Source: Aliamphritea hakodatensis
GTDB taxonomy: Bacteria > Pseudomonadota > Gammaproteobacteria > Pseudomonadales > Balneatricaceae
Assembly: GCF_024347195.1 (NCBI RefSeq)
Contig: NZ_AP025281.1
Span: 1,302,001 to 1,366,000 of the forward strand
Direction: 5' to 3'
DNA length: 64,000 nt
The notes beneath the pieces were generated by a model, which worked only from the letters and a program-made list of their open reading frames with translations, was not told the origin of the DNA and made no database searches. Positions 36,767-44,916 of this stretch are shown here, piece by piece. The position numbers and the translations under genes were made by a program. Every line of letters starts with the position of its first letter. Position 1 is the first letter of the stretch.

Positions 36767-36794
36767 ACCTAAAACGGACTGCAAAGGCAGTCCG
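36767..36794 (-). terminator. Terminator of the carnitine operon
   Basis: CGGACTGC and GCAGTCCG form a perfect 8-bp stem with a four-base loop. Read leftward, the stem is followed by TTTTAGGTTTT. It lies 45 bases past the stop of the carnitine dehydrogenase fusion gene. Confidence 0.8.
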
Positions 36795-36838
36795 TCGGGG
36801 GGCCGGTTCAGGTAGCAGAACCGCTGAATGTATCCGGG

Positions 36839-38308
36839 CTATTTGCTCCCGATGGCATTCCCTGCACCTTCCGGTACAGGCAAGTCGGCGTGGCTGTTAA
36901 ATACAGCGGCAAGCTTAGCCTGTACAGTCTCTGTTGCCGGGCAGGTTTTTCCGGCATTGATGTCCACGTGCAGCAGCATGTGTTCGCCGGTGGCGATCAG
37001 TGCGCCGGTCTCCCGGTTATACATAAAGTGGAACAGGTGCATTTTTTTCGCGCTCTGGGCGATCAGTTGGGTACGGACTTCAACGCCCTGCCCCAGCTTT
37101 ATATCGTCCAGGTGGCGAATATGCGTCTCTACGGTGTAGTAACTCTGGCCGGCCTGGATGTAGTCATCATCTACGCCGACAAACGCCATGAAGTTGTCAG
37201 TGGCATCACTGAATACCCGCAGATAGTTTGCTTCATTCATGTGGCCGTTGTAGTCGATCCATGCGGGCAGTACTTTACCGCTGAACATTGGCAGGGGCTC
37301 GGCGCTGATTTCAGGTGCAGCCTGTTCCGGGGTCATTGCCTTCAGCCGCTGATCGTGCTCGCGCAGCATGGCACCCACACCCCAGTCGGCATTTTTCTGA
37401 ACCCGCATGATACCCACCAGGTTGTCGTCCCGGATCTGTTCCAGCTGGCGCAGGTCGTACATACCGGACTGCGCATCTGACTGATCAGCGATCTTCTGAA
37501 TCAGTTCATCGGTCAGTTCCGGTACGTCCATAAGCTTGGTCCATGGCCAGGCCAGTGCCGGGCCAAACTGGCCAATGAAGTGCGCCATGCCTGCTTCACC
37601 ACCGGCGATCCGGTAAGTTTCGAACAGGCCCATTTGCGCCCAGCGCAGGCCGAAGCCAAAGCGGATAGCGTCATCAATTTCTTCAGTGGTGGCGACATCA
37701 TCGTTGATCAGCCAGAGGCCTTCCCGCCATACAGCTTCCAGTAGCCGGTCGGCGATGTGGGCATCAATTTCTTTGCGAACAACCAGCGGTTTCATGCCGA
37801 TGCCGTCCAGAATATCTTTAGCAGCTGCAACCTGTTCCAGCGAACACTTCTCGCTTGGGACCACCTCAACCAGCGGCACCAGATAGACCGGGTTAAACGG
37901 GTGAGCGACCATGATCTGGCCGGGATTTGCCGCGCTTTCCTGCAGTTCCGACGGTTTAAACCCGGACGTGGAGGAGCCGATAATGGCATCAGTACGGCAG
38001 GCAGCCTGAATGGAGGCCATCACCTTGTGTTTCAGGTCAAGGCGTTCCGGCACGCTTTCCTGAATCCATTGTGCTTCACTGACAGCTTCTTCCAGTGTGG
38101 TGCAGAGCGTCAGAGTGCCTTCTTCAGGCATTGCAACATCTGCCAGTGCTGGCAGTGCGCGACGGGCGTTACTGATGACTTCGTTAACTTTGCGTTCGGC
38201 ATCCGGCGCCGGATCAAACAGGCGGACATCCCAGCCGTGTAAAAGAAAACGGGCGACCCAGCCGCCACCGATAACACCACCGCCTATACAGGCTGCAATT
38301 TTATTCAT
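36839..38308 (-). CDS. L-carnitine dehydrogenase fused to a thioesterase
   Basis: A 489-residue bifunctional protein. Residues 1-320 are a 3-hydroxyacyl-CoA-dehydrogenase-type enzyme: the N-terminal Rossmann motif CIGGGVIGGGWVARF, then MVAHPFNPVYLVPLVEVVPS with the catalytic His-Glu region. Residues about 345-470 are a hotdog-fold 4HBT thioesterase (AWIDYNGHMNEANYLRVFSD, with the catalytic Asp in DYNGHMN). The first part oxidises carnitine to 3-dehydrocarnitine; the second probably hydrolyses betainyl-CoA. In Pseudomonas these are separate genes, cdhA and cdhB. It is transcribed with the BKACE gene upstream. Confidence 0.88.
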   Translation of the reverse strand: MNKIAACIGGGVIGGGWVARFLLHGWDVRLFDPAPDAERKVNEVISNARRALPALADVAMPEEGTLTLCTTLEEAVSEAQWIQESVPERLDLKHKVMASIQAACRTDAIIGSSTSGFKPSELQESAANPGQIMVAHPFNPVYLVPLVEVVPSEKCSLEQVAAAKDILDGIGMKPLVVRKEIDAHIADRLLEAVWREGLWLINDDVATTEEIDDAIRFGFGLRWAQMGLFETYRIAGGEAGMAHFIGQFGPALAWPWTKLMDVPELTDELIQKIADQSDAQSGMYDLRQLEQIRDDNLVGIMRVQKNADWGVGAMLREHDQRLKAMTPEQAAPEISAEPLPMFSGKVLPAWIDYNGHMNEANYLRVFSDATDNFMAFVGVDDDYIQAGQSYYTVETHIRHLDDIKLGQGVEVRTQLIAQSAKKMHLFHFMYNRETGALIATGEHMLLHVDINAGKTCPATETVQAKLAAVFNSHADLPVPEGAGNAIGSK

Positions 38309-38387
38309 ATCTGTCTCTTTCTATCTCGGGCCCAGTGGGGCGGTCAGACAAATCAGCAGCCCGGTGGCTGCTGATGTTCAGGCGGTT

Positions 38388-39305
38388 TTACAGTGCCAGC
38401 GGGGCGCGCTTGGTCAGCTGCATTTTTTCCCGTACTTCCGCCGGCGTCATCAGGGTAGCCCCCATGTTGGTGACGATCGTCGCGGCTTTTTCTACCAGTT
38501 GGGCGTTGGTTGCCAACTGGCCTTTACCCAGCCACAGGTTGTCTTCCAGACCGACGCGGATATTACCGCCGGCCAGCATGGCGGCAGCAGCAAACGGCAT
38601 CTGGTTACGGCCAATAGAGAAAGCAGAGAAGGTCCAGCTTTCCGGAATATTGTTTACCATGGCCATGAAGGTGTTCAGATCATCCGGGGCACCCCATGGG
38701 ATGCCCATGCACAGCTGGATCATGACCGGATCTTCGATGATGCCTTCGGATACCAGTTGTTTGGCCAGCCACAGGTGACCGGTATCGAATGCTTCGATTT
38801 CCGGACGCACGCCCAGATCTGTCATCATTTTACCCATTGCCCGCAGCATGCCCGGGGTGTTGGTCATCACGTAATCGGCTTCGGCAAAGTTCATGGTGCC
38901 GCAGTCCAGGGTGCAGATTTCCGGCAGGCACTGGCGTACGTGTTCCATACGCTCGGTTGCGCCAACCATATCCGTCGCTGCTTCGTTCAGTGGGAACGGC
39001 GCTTCGGTGTTACCGAATACGATGTCGCCGCCCATACCGGCAGTCAGGTTCAGAACAACATCCACTTCCGCATCACGGACCCGTTCGGTCAGTTCGCGGT
39101 ACAGTTCAACCCGGCGGCTTGGCTTGCCGGTGTCAGGCTCACGCACGTGGCAGTGAACGACAGCGGCACCCGCCTTAGCGGCATCGATACAGTCGTTGGC
39201 GATTTGCTCCGGGCTGCGCGGTACATGAGGGGAACGGTCCTGGGTTCCGCCGGAACCGGTTACGGCACAGGTAATGAAAGGTTTGGTATTCGGCTGTAAA
39301 GGCAT
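38388..39305 (-). CDS. cdhC: 3-dehydrocarnitine cleavage enzyme (BKACE family, CdhC-like)
   Basis: A 305-residue beta-keto acid cleavage enzyme (former DUF849). Signatures are FITCAVTGSGGT, AGAAVVHCHVREPDTGKPS with the zinc-binding HCH, and GGNIRVGLEDNLWLGKGQLA. It transfers acetyl from dehydrocarnitine to CoA, giving betainyl-CoA, which the neighbouring thioesterase can hydrolyse to glycine betaine. I chose ATG 39305 (GGAG site at 39312-39315) over a longer frame that starts at 39359. The substrate is inferred from the carnitine dehydrogenase next door. Confidence 0.87.
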   Translation of the reverse strand: MPLQPNTKPFITCAVTGSGGTQDRSPHVPRSPEQIANDCIDAAKAGAAVVHCHVREPDTGKPSRRVELYRELTERVRDAEVDVVLNLTAGMGGDIVFGNTEAPFPLNEAATDMVGATERMEHVRQCLPEICTLDCGTMNFAEADYVMTNTPGMLRAMGKMMTDLGVRPEIEAFDTGHLWLAKQLVSEGIIEDPVMIQLCMGIPWGAPDDLNTFMAMVNNIPESWTFSAFSIGRNQMPFAAAAMLAGGNIRVGLEDNLWLGKGQLATNAQLVEKAATIVTNMGATLMTPAEVREKMQLTKRAPLAL

Positions 39306-39517
39306 AGCGGGCTCCGCGTATATCAGTCTTAACTGGATTATTGTTGTTTGCTGGAGCACAGGGATTGTTCCCGTTGTTGTGCACCGGAATATGCCAATAA
39401 TTGCACGGGGTATGCCTGTTTAGTTTGCACTTAGCGAATATGATTTGATATTTTGCGCAAAAGACGGGTGTTTTTTTGCGATTTTAATGGGTTTTCTTTC
39501 TGACCGGAGTGGTATTT

Positions 39518-40507
39518 ATGAGCTTGTTCAGCCCTGCTAATGACAGTCTGAATGTGGTGATTCTGCTGATGCCGGATTCATCCCTGATGTCACTGGCGTC
39601 GACGCTGGATACCATGCGGGCGGCTAACCGGATTTCCCGGCGCACGTTATTTTCGTGGCGGGTAATTACTCTGGACGGGGAGCCGGCGGTGTTGTCCTGC
39701 GGGCAGCCGATTCATCCACAGGGCTCAATGCAATCGACCATGCAGGACACAGCGTTGCAGCGTGATCTGCTGATTTGCATTGCCGCGTTTCACCATGAGA
39801 AGCATATGGATAAACAGCGGCTGGCCGGATTCAGACAGTTTGCCAGGGATTTCTCCTATGTGGGCGGAGTAGAATCCGGCAGCTGGGTGCTGGCAAGGGC
39901 CGGGCTGCTGGAAGGTAAGAGTGCGACGACGCACTGGGAAGATCTTGAGGATTTCAGGGACCGCTATCCAAGGGTAGAGGTACGCCCTGACCGTTATGTG
40001 GTGGATGGCCGGATTTTTACCACGGGCGGGGCGGCACCAACCTTCGATCTCATTCTGTATCTGATCCGCAGCCGTTACGGGCATACCCTGGCACTGGAAG
40101 TGGCCAGCGCCTTTATTTATGACGGTAAAGCTCAGGCAGATTCACCGCAACCGCTGGTATCTCTGGGAGCGCTGGAACAACATGAGCCGCAGCTAAGTGC
40201 GGCGGTGCGGATGATGGAAGCGCATCTGGACAGCCCGTTAAAAACCCAGGAAGTGGCGGATGCCCTTGGCTTCAGTGTGCGCAGCCTGGAGAACCTGTTC
40301 CGGCGCCGGCTGGATATCAGCCCGCATCAGTATTATAAGCGTCTGCGGCTTCAGGCTGCCCGGCGGCTGGTGGTGGACAGCCGTCACAGTATGCAGGAAA
40401 TTGCGGTGCGTACCGGCTTTAATTCACTGGCGGTGTTTTCCCGGGAGTTCAGCAATTTTTACGGTGAGAGCCCCAGCCGTTACCGGCGTGAGGCCCGCAG
40501 TCGATAG
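39518..40507 (+). CDS. AraC-family regulator with GATase1-like domain (CdhR-like)
   Basis: A 329-residue regulator. The N-terminal DJ-1/PfpI-like domain (about 10-190; VVILLMPDSSLMSLASTLDT) is of the type found in CdhR and GbdR, which bind quaternary amines. The C-terminal AraC DNA-binding domain has two helix-turn-helix units (VADALGFSVRSLENLFRRRL; IAVRTGFNSLAVFSREFSNF). It is divergent from the carnitine genes and very probably activates them. ATG 39518 with a CCGGAG site is preferred over GTG 39509. Its stop is one base from the convergent next gene. Confidence 0.87.
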   Translation: MSLFSPANDSLNVVILLMPDSSLMSLASTLDTMRAANRISRRTLFSWRVITLDGEPAVLSCGQPIHPQGSMQSTMQDTALQRDLLICIAAFHHEKHMDKQRLAGFRQFARDFSYVGGVESGSWVLARAGLLEGKSATTHWEDLEDFRDRYPRVEVRPDRYVVDGRIFTTGGAAPTFDLILYLIRSRYGHTLALEVASAFIYDGKAQADSPQPLVSLGALEQHEPQLSAAVRMMEAHLDSPLKTQEVADALGFSVRSLENLFRRRLDISPHQYYKRLRLQAARRLVVDSRHSMQEIAVRTGFNSLAVFSREFSNFYGESPSRYRREARSR

Positions 40508-40508
40508 C

Positions 40509-42155
40509 TTATTGCCGGCATTCAGCAAACAGATCCAGCGAAGGGGTGTAGACAGATGTTGTCACGTCCATGATCCCCAGCATGCTGTGGAATACATTGT
40601 CATGGGAATAGCTGCCTGACTGGGCCTGTTTCTTCAGGCAATCAGTACTGAGGTTCTTCTGACGCAGGAAACCGTCTGAGAACCAGGTGATCAGAGGGAC
40701 TTTTTTCTGGGTCTCCGGTGCCAGAAGATAGGGAATGCCGTGCAGGAACACACCGTTTTCTCCCAGCGATTCCCCATGATCAGAAATATAAAACAGTGCC
40801 GTGTTGTACTCTGATTCAAGTGCCTTCAGTTTTTCAATGGTCTGGCTGATGACATAGTCAGTGTAGAGCAGGGTGTTGTCGTAAGTGTTGACGATTTCGC
40901 TGATCTCACAGTTCTCTATGTCGCTGCGGGGGCAGTCAGGGGTAAAGGCTTTAAACTCTGCCGGATAGCGCTGGTAATAGGTCGGGCCGTGGCTGCCGAT
41001 CAGGTGCAGGGCGATCAGCCGGTTGTTTTTCAGGCTGCTGACATTATTCGAAAAGTTATCCAGCAAGGCCATGTCGTAGCAGGTTTTACCGTTACACAGC
41101 GGATGGCTGCTGCCCCGCTCGATGACTTCGCTTTTCACCCGGTCAGCGACGCCTTTATCGCCACCGTCATTTTCTTTCCAGAGTATATCGATGCCGGCCC
41201 TTTGCAGAATATCGAGCAGGTTATCCTGATTAGCGGCTATCTGTTTATCGTAATCTTCGCGGTTCAGGTTTGAAAACATACAGGGCACAGAGAGTGCTGT
41301 GGCGGTACCGCAGGACGTGACGTCCTGAAATGAAATGACGTTCATATCCCGGGTGTAACGGTTGGTTGCCCGGGGGTAGCCATTGAGTTCATAGTTTTGT
41401 GCCCGGGCGGTTTCGCCCAGTACAAACACCATCAGGGTGGGTTTTTCGCTGCGGGTGGCGGCGGGTTTTTGCTGCGCATCCGTGCCAATCTGCGTATGGC
41501 TGACAGGTTCGGTCAGGTAGGTTTGATTGACGTAGTTGGCGGTGCTGTAGATGTATTCGGTGGGGACAATCATCTTTTTCAGGTAGTGATTGTTACGGCC
41601 AACCGAGCTGTAATCCTGATAGTAGAGCCAGAAGATCACCAGAATAATGCCCACTGCTGTGGCAATCCCGAGGCATTTTTCCAGCAGCAGTGAGAGGATC
41701 GTCTGTTTGCGCCGCCGGGTGCTGATCAGCAGCAGCGCCGGAAGGATGCCCAGCAGCAATACCCAGCAAGCTGAATAGAGACTGACATAGGCACTGGCTT
41801 CGGCAGTATCGGTTTCAAAGATATTTTCCACCATGCCGTAGTCGATATAAATGCCGTAGTTGTACATGGAGTAGCTGACCATGCTGGACGTGATCAGAAT
41901 CAGGCTGAACAGTGGCTTGGTAATGTAGGGCCAGACCGCCAGATTAAACACCAGATAGATAACGGCAAAAATGAAGAAGGGGATGGATATGACAAAACCG
42001 GTTTTCACCGCATCAGCGGCAGAAAGAATACTGTAGAACTCCCTGAAAAGGGGCAGGTTAAGTATCAGCACATAATAAAGTGTCAGGCAGAAGGTCATCT
42101 GAGCAATGCTCAGTTGCGGCAGCCTGAGGCGTTGCAGAACAGCTGGGTATGACAT
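40509..42155 (-). CDS. eptA: Phosphoethanolamine transferase, EptA/PmrC-like
   Basis: A 548-residue inner-membrane enzyme. Five hydrophobic helices fill the first 190 residues. The periplasmic alkaline-phosphatase-fold domain follows, with LGETARAQNYELNGYPRATN and the nucleophile threonine in CGTATALSVPCMFS. DHGESLGENGVFLHGIPY carries zinc ligands near the C-terminus. It adds phosphoethanolamine to lipid A phosphates, lowering surface charge and polymyxin sensitivity. It forms an operon with dgkA, which recycles the diacylglycerol by-product. Confidence 0.93.
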   Translation of the reverse strand: MSYPAVLQRLRLPQLSIAQMTFCLTLYYVLILNLPLFREFYSILSAADAVKTGFVISIPFFIFAVIYLVFNLAVWPYITKPLFSLILITSSMVSYSMYNYGIYIDYGMVENIFETDTAEASAYVSLYSACWVLLLGILPALLLISTRRRKQTILSLLLEKCLGIATAVGIILVIFWLYYQDYSSVGRNNHYLKKMIVPTEYIYSTANYVNQTYLTEPVSHTQIGTDAQQKPAATRSEKPTLMVFVLGETARAQNYELNGYPRATNRYTRDMNVISFQDVTSCGTATALSVPCMFSNLNREDYDKQIAANQDNLLDILQRAGIDILWKENDGGDKGVADRVKSEVIERGSSHPLCNGKTCYDMALLDNFSNNVSSLKNNRLIALHLIGSHGPTYYQRYPAEFKAFTPDCPRSDIENCEISEIVNTYDNTLLYTDYVISQTIEKLKALESEYNTALFYISDHGESLGENGVFLHGIPYLLAPETQKKVPLITWFSDGFLRQKNLSTDCLKKQAQSGSYSHDNVFHSMLGIMDVTTSVYTPSLDLFAECRQ

Positions 42156-42156
42156 C

Positions 42157-42525
42157 TTAGTACACCAGAGGCAGTAACAGAGTTATCCAGAGGGCGGCGG
42201 TACCGAGCAGGCAGACAAACACTGCCGCTGAGCCAATGTCCTTGGCGCGGCCGCTCAGTTCATGGTGTTCCGGACCAATCCGGTCGACCACCGCTTCAAC
42301 GGCTGAGTTGAGCAGCTCGGTAATCAGCAGAATAATCAGGCTGCCAATCAGCAGGATCCGTTCGGTCTGGGTGACCGGAAGAAGTACCGCAACAACTGTA
42401 CCTGCGAGTAGCAGTAGGGTTTCCTGGCGGATGGCGGCCTCGTGTTTCCAGGCCGCGATCAGTCCTTTGATCGAATATCCGGTAGCAAAGCAAAGCCGTT
42501 TCAGGCCTGTATAACCGGGTTTCAT
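42157..42525 (-). CDS. dgkA: Diacylglycerol kinase DgkA
   Basis: A 122-residue three-TM kinase with FATGYSIKGLIAAWKHEAAI, RQET, the signature ELLNSAVEAVVDRIG and the ELSGRAKDIGSAAV segment. It phosphorylates diacylglycerol to phosphatidic acid in the inner membrane. Placement right before the EptA gene fits, because EptA reactions on phosphatidylethanolamine release diacylglycerol. Confidence 0.96.
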   Translation of the reverse strand: MKPGYTGLKRLCFATGYSIKGLIAAWKHEAAIRQETLLLLAGTVVAVLLPVTQTERILLIGSLIILLITELLNSAVEAVVDRIGPEHHELSGRAKDIGSAAVFVCLLGTAALWITLLLPLVY

Positions 42526-42848
42526 AGTGGTCTCCGGGTGGTTAAATGCAGGCTATTATCGGGACGGGCTGTGGAAAAAATGTCGAAGTGCTGGCCTGCC
42601 CTGGAGGAGCAGGCGGCAGCGAGTGTCAGGCAGGAGGTAACGCCGGGCAGTAAGCTAATGCTCAGCCGGCGGTTGACCGGGAGACAGGGCGGTCAGGGTG
42701 GTCAGATATTCATTTTAATTCGGAACGCAGGCGTCACTGAAAAGAGCTGCTGATCTCTGCTGCTTCACTGTATTGCAGCGGCAGGGATCAGCGAACAGCT
42801 CTTTGGCGGGTGTTATCGTCAGGGGGCGCTACTGATGCGCCCCGCGTC
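42526..42848. other. Intergenic region between dgkA and the GAPDH gene
   Basis: This 323-bp gap holds the dgkA/eptA promoter region on its left side and a long hairpin (42741-42804) near the GAPDH end. I see no supported gene in the rest. Confidence 0.45.
42741..42804 (-). terminator. Long hairpin terminator at the end of the inositol operon
   Basis: AAAGAGCTG (42741-42749) pairs with CAGCTCTTT (42796-42804) as outer arms. The inner arms TGATCTCTGCTGC and GCAGCGGCAGGGATCA pair with a few mismatches. Read leftward, the stem runs into AGCTCTTTTC, a short T run, 45 bases after the GAPDH stop. Confidence 0.65.
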
Positions 42849-43862
42849 TCAGAGGTTTTTCTGACACAGCGCCAGTGTGTTATCCAGCATCCGGTTAGAG
42901 AAGCCCCATTCGTTGTCATACCAGGCCATGACTTTAACCAGCCGGCCATTGGTCCGGGTTTGGGTAGCATCAAATACGGAGGAGGCCGGGTTGTGATTAA
43001 AATCGACTGATACCAGCGGCAGCTCGTTAACTTCCAGAATCCCTTTCAGGAAACCGCCGGCGGCTTCTGCTATAAGACTGTTTATTTCTGCAGTGCTGGT
43101 GTTACGTGCAGCAATAAAGTTCAGATCCACCAGAGAAACATTAATGGTTGGCACCCTTACCGCCATACCGTCCAGTTTGCCTTTCAGTTCTGGCAGTACC
43201 AGCCCGACGGCAGAGGCTGCGCCGGTTTTGGTCGGAATCATCGACTGGGCGGCAGCCCGGGCCCGGTAAAGGTCAGTGTGATATACGTCGCTAAGTTTCT
43301 GATCGTTGGTGTAGGCGTGAATGGTTGTCATCAGGCCACTTTCAATGCCAATGCTGTCATTCAGTAATTTGGTAACCGGTGCCAGACAGTTAGTCGTGCA
43401 GGATGCGTTAGAAATGATTGTCTGGCTGCCATCCAGCAGGTGATCATTAATGCCATACACAATGGTGGCATCCACGTCGCTGGCCGGGGCGGATATGATG
43501 ACTTTACGGGCACCGGCCTGTAAATGCGCAGCGGCGCTTTCCCGGCTGGTGAACAGGCCGGTACATTCGTACACCACATCGACCTTCAGTGCCTGCCAGG
43601 GTAAGTCTGCCGGATTGCGTTGTGAGCATATCCGGATTGGGTCTCCGGCAACGGTGAGCTGGTTTTCTTCGACGGATACCGGCTGGTTAAAGCGCCCGTG
43701 AACCGTGTCGTACTGTAGCAGGTGGGCATTGATTCCGGCATCTCCCAGATCGTTGATGGCCACCACCTGAATTTTATCCCGGTAGCCGGATTCGTACAGT
43801 GCCCGCAGGATATTACGGCCAATGCGGCCAAAACCGTTAATCGCGACCCGGATTGTGTTCAT
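42849..43862 (-). CDS. gap: Glyceraldehyde-3-phosphate dehydrogenase, type I
   Basis: A 337-residue GAPDH with INGFGRIGRN at residues 7-16, the catalytic cysteine motif SNASCTTNCLAPV, the catalytic His region and the C-terminal AWYDNEWGFSNRML. It oxidises glyceraldehyde-3-phosphate to 1,3-bisphosphoglycerate. An erythrose-4-phosphate dehydrogenase cannot be fully excluded. I chose ATG 43862 (GAGGAGTCACTT before it) over a longer frame. It lies downstream of iolE in the inositol gene run, which is unusual, and may be co-regulated with it because inositol breakdown yields triose-level products. Confidence 0.9.
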   Translation of the reverse strand: MNTIRVAINGFGRIGRNILRALYESGYRDKIQVVAINDLGDAGINAHLLQYDTVHGRFNQPVSVEENQLTVAGDPIRICSQRNPADLPWQALKVDVVYECTGLFTSRESAAAHLQAGARKVIISAPASDVDATIVYGINDHLLDGSQTIISNASCTTNCLAPVTKLLNDSIGIESGLMTTIHAYTNDQKLSDVYHTDLYRARAAAQSMIPTKTGAASAVGLVLPELKGKLDGMAVRVPTINVSLVDLNFIAARNTSTAEINSLIAEAAGGFLKGILEVNELPLVSVDFNHNPASSVFDATQTRTNGRLVKVMAWYDNEWGFSNRMLDNTLALCQKNL

Positions 43863-43937
43863 AAGTGACTCCTCAGGTTCAGGGTTACAAAGCTTACTTG
43901 ATGGGGTGCCAGGGGGCAGAAGTTGGCATTTATACCC

Positions 43938-43970
43938 GGTATGCATGGCAGGATTTCTGCCAGGCATACC
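43938..43970 (-). other. Strong hairpin between iolE and gap
   Basis: GGTATGCATGGCAG (43938-43951) and CTGCCAGGCATACC (43957-43970) pair with one mismatch around a five-base loop. There is no T run on the leftward strand. It may protect or process the mRNA and set different levels for iolE and gap. Confidence 0.6.
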
Positions 43971-43987
43971 CGGTTTGTATCTCAGGT

Positions 43988-44887
43988 TCAGGGACTTAGC
44001 GTAATGCCTGCATCCTGACACAGCTGTTTCAGGTTATTCGCACCCATCGTGGCGTATGTCAGGGGGTGGGCAATGGCGGGGTCCTGTTCGGCTTCCACAA
44101 CCAGCCAGCCGGAATAGCCGGAGGTCTTCAGGGCCCGGAACAGGGTCGCGTAATCAATGCAGCCGTCCCCGGGGACGGTGAATACACCATTCAAAACAGC
44201 ATCGAGAAAGCTCATGTCCCGGTTCTTTACATCGGCCAGCACACTGGCGCGAATATCTTTACAGTGCACGTGGTTGATCCGGGCGGCATGGCGTTGCTGC
44301 ACGGCGATGGGGTCGCCTCCGGCATAGGTCAGATGGCCGGTATCCAGTAACAGGCCAACCGCCGGACCGGTATGTTGCATCAGCAGGTCTATTTCCTGTT
44401 CGGTTTCAATGACAGTGCCCATGTGATGATGATAAGCAATCTTTACCCCCCGGGAGCGGGTATACTCAGCCACCTTTGTCAGCTTTTCCCCGTAGCTTTG
44501 CCACTGATCCGCCGGCATGCGTGGACGCCGGGACACCGGTGTTTGCTGGTCGCCGTGAATACAGCCGGTTACTTCACAGTACACCATGGCGGTAGCTCCC
44601 AGGTTTTGCAGCAGGGTCAGATGGTCTTCGATGGCGGCAAGTTCTTCTTCAATACTGCGGGTCAGCAACTGGCCGCTGAACCAGCCGGATACCAGCTGCA
44701 GGCCGTGATTATCCAGAATCGGGCCCAGTACGTCAGACTGGCGGGGAAACTTATTCCCCAGTTCAAAGCCGGCGAAGCCTGCCTGTTTACCCTCGCTCAG
44801 GCAGGTTTCCAGCGGGGTTTGCGCACCCAGTGACGGTAGGTCGTCGTTGGTCCAGGTCAGGGGATTAATACCGATACGGACGGTCAT
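43988..44887 (-). CDS. iolE: Inosose dehydratase (2-keto-myo-inositol dehydratase) IolE
   Basis: A 299-residue TIM-barrel enzyme of the xylose-isomerase-like family. It has IGINPLTWTNDDLPSLG at the start, VKIAYHHHMGTVIET in the middle, GLLLDTGHLTYAGGDP and VVEAEQDPAIAHP, all as in IolE. It dehydrates 2-keto-myo-inositol to the substrate of IolD. ATG 44887 with a TTGGAGAA site is preferred over TTG 44902. Gene order iolC-iolD-iolE supports the call. Confidence 0.95.
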   Translation of the reverse strand: MTVRIGINPLTWTNDDLPSLGAQTPLETCLSEGKQAGFAGFELGNKFPRQSDVLGPILDNHGLQLVSGWFSGQLLTRSIEEELAAIEDHLTLLQNLGATAMVYCEVTGCIHGDQQTPVSRRPRMPADQWQSYGEKLTKVAEYTRSRGVKIAYHHHMGTVIETEQEIDLLMQHTGPAVGLLLDTGHLTYAGGDPIAVQQRHAARINHVHCKDIRASVLADVKNRDMSFLDAVLNGVFTVPGDGCIDYATLFRALKTSGYSGWLVVEAEQDPAIAHPLTYATMGANNLKQLCQDAGITLSP

Positions 44888-44916
44888 GTCTGTGTTCTCC
44901 AAAAAAATACTCGTAT

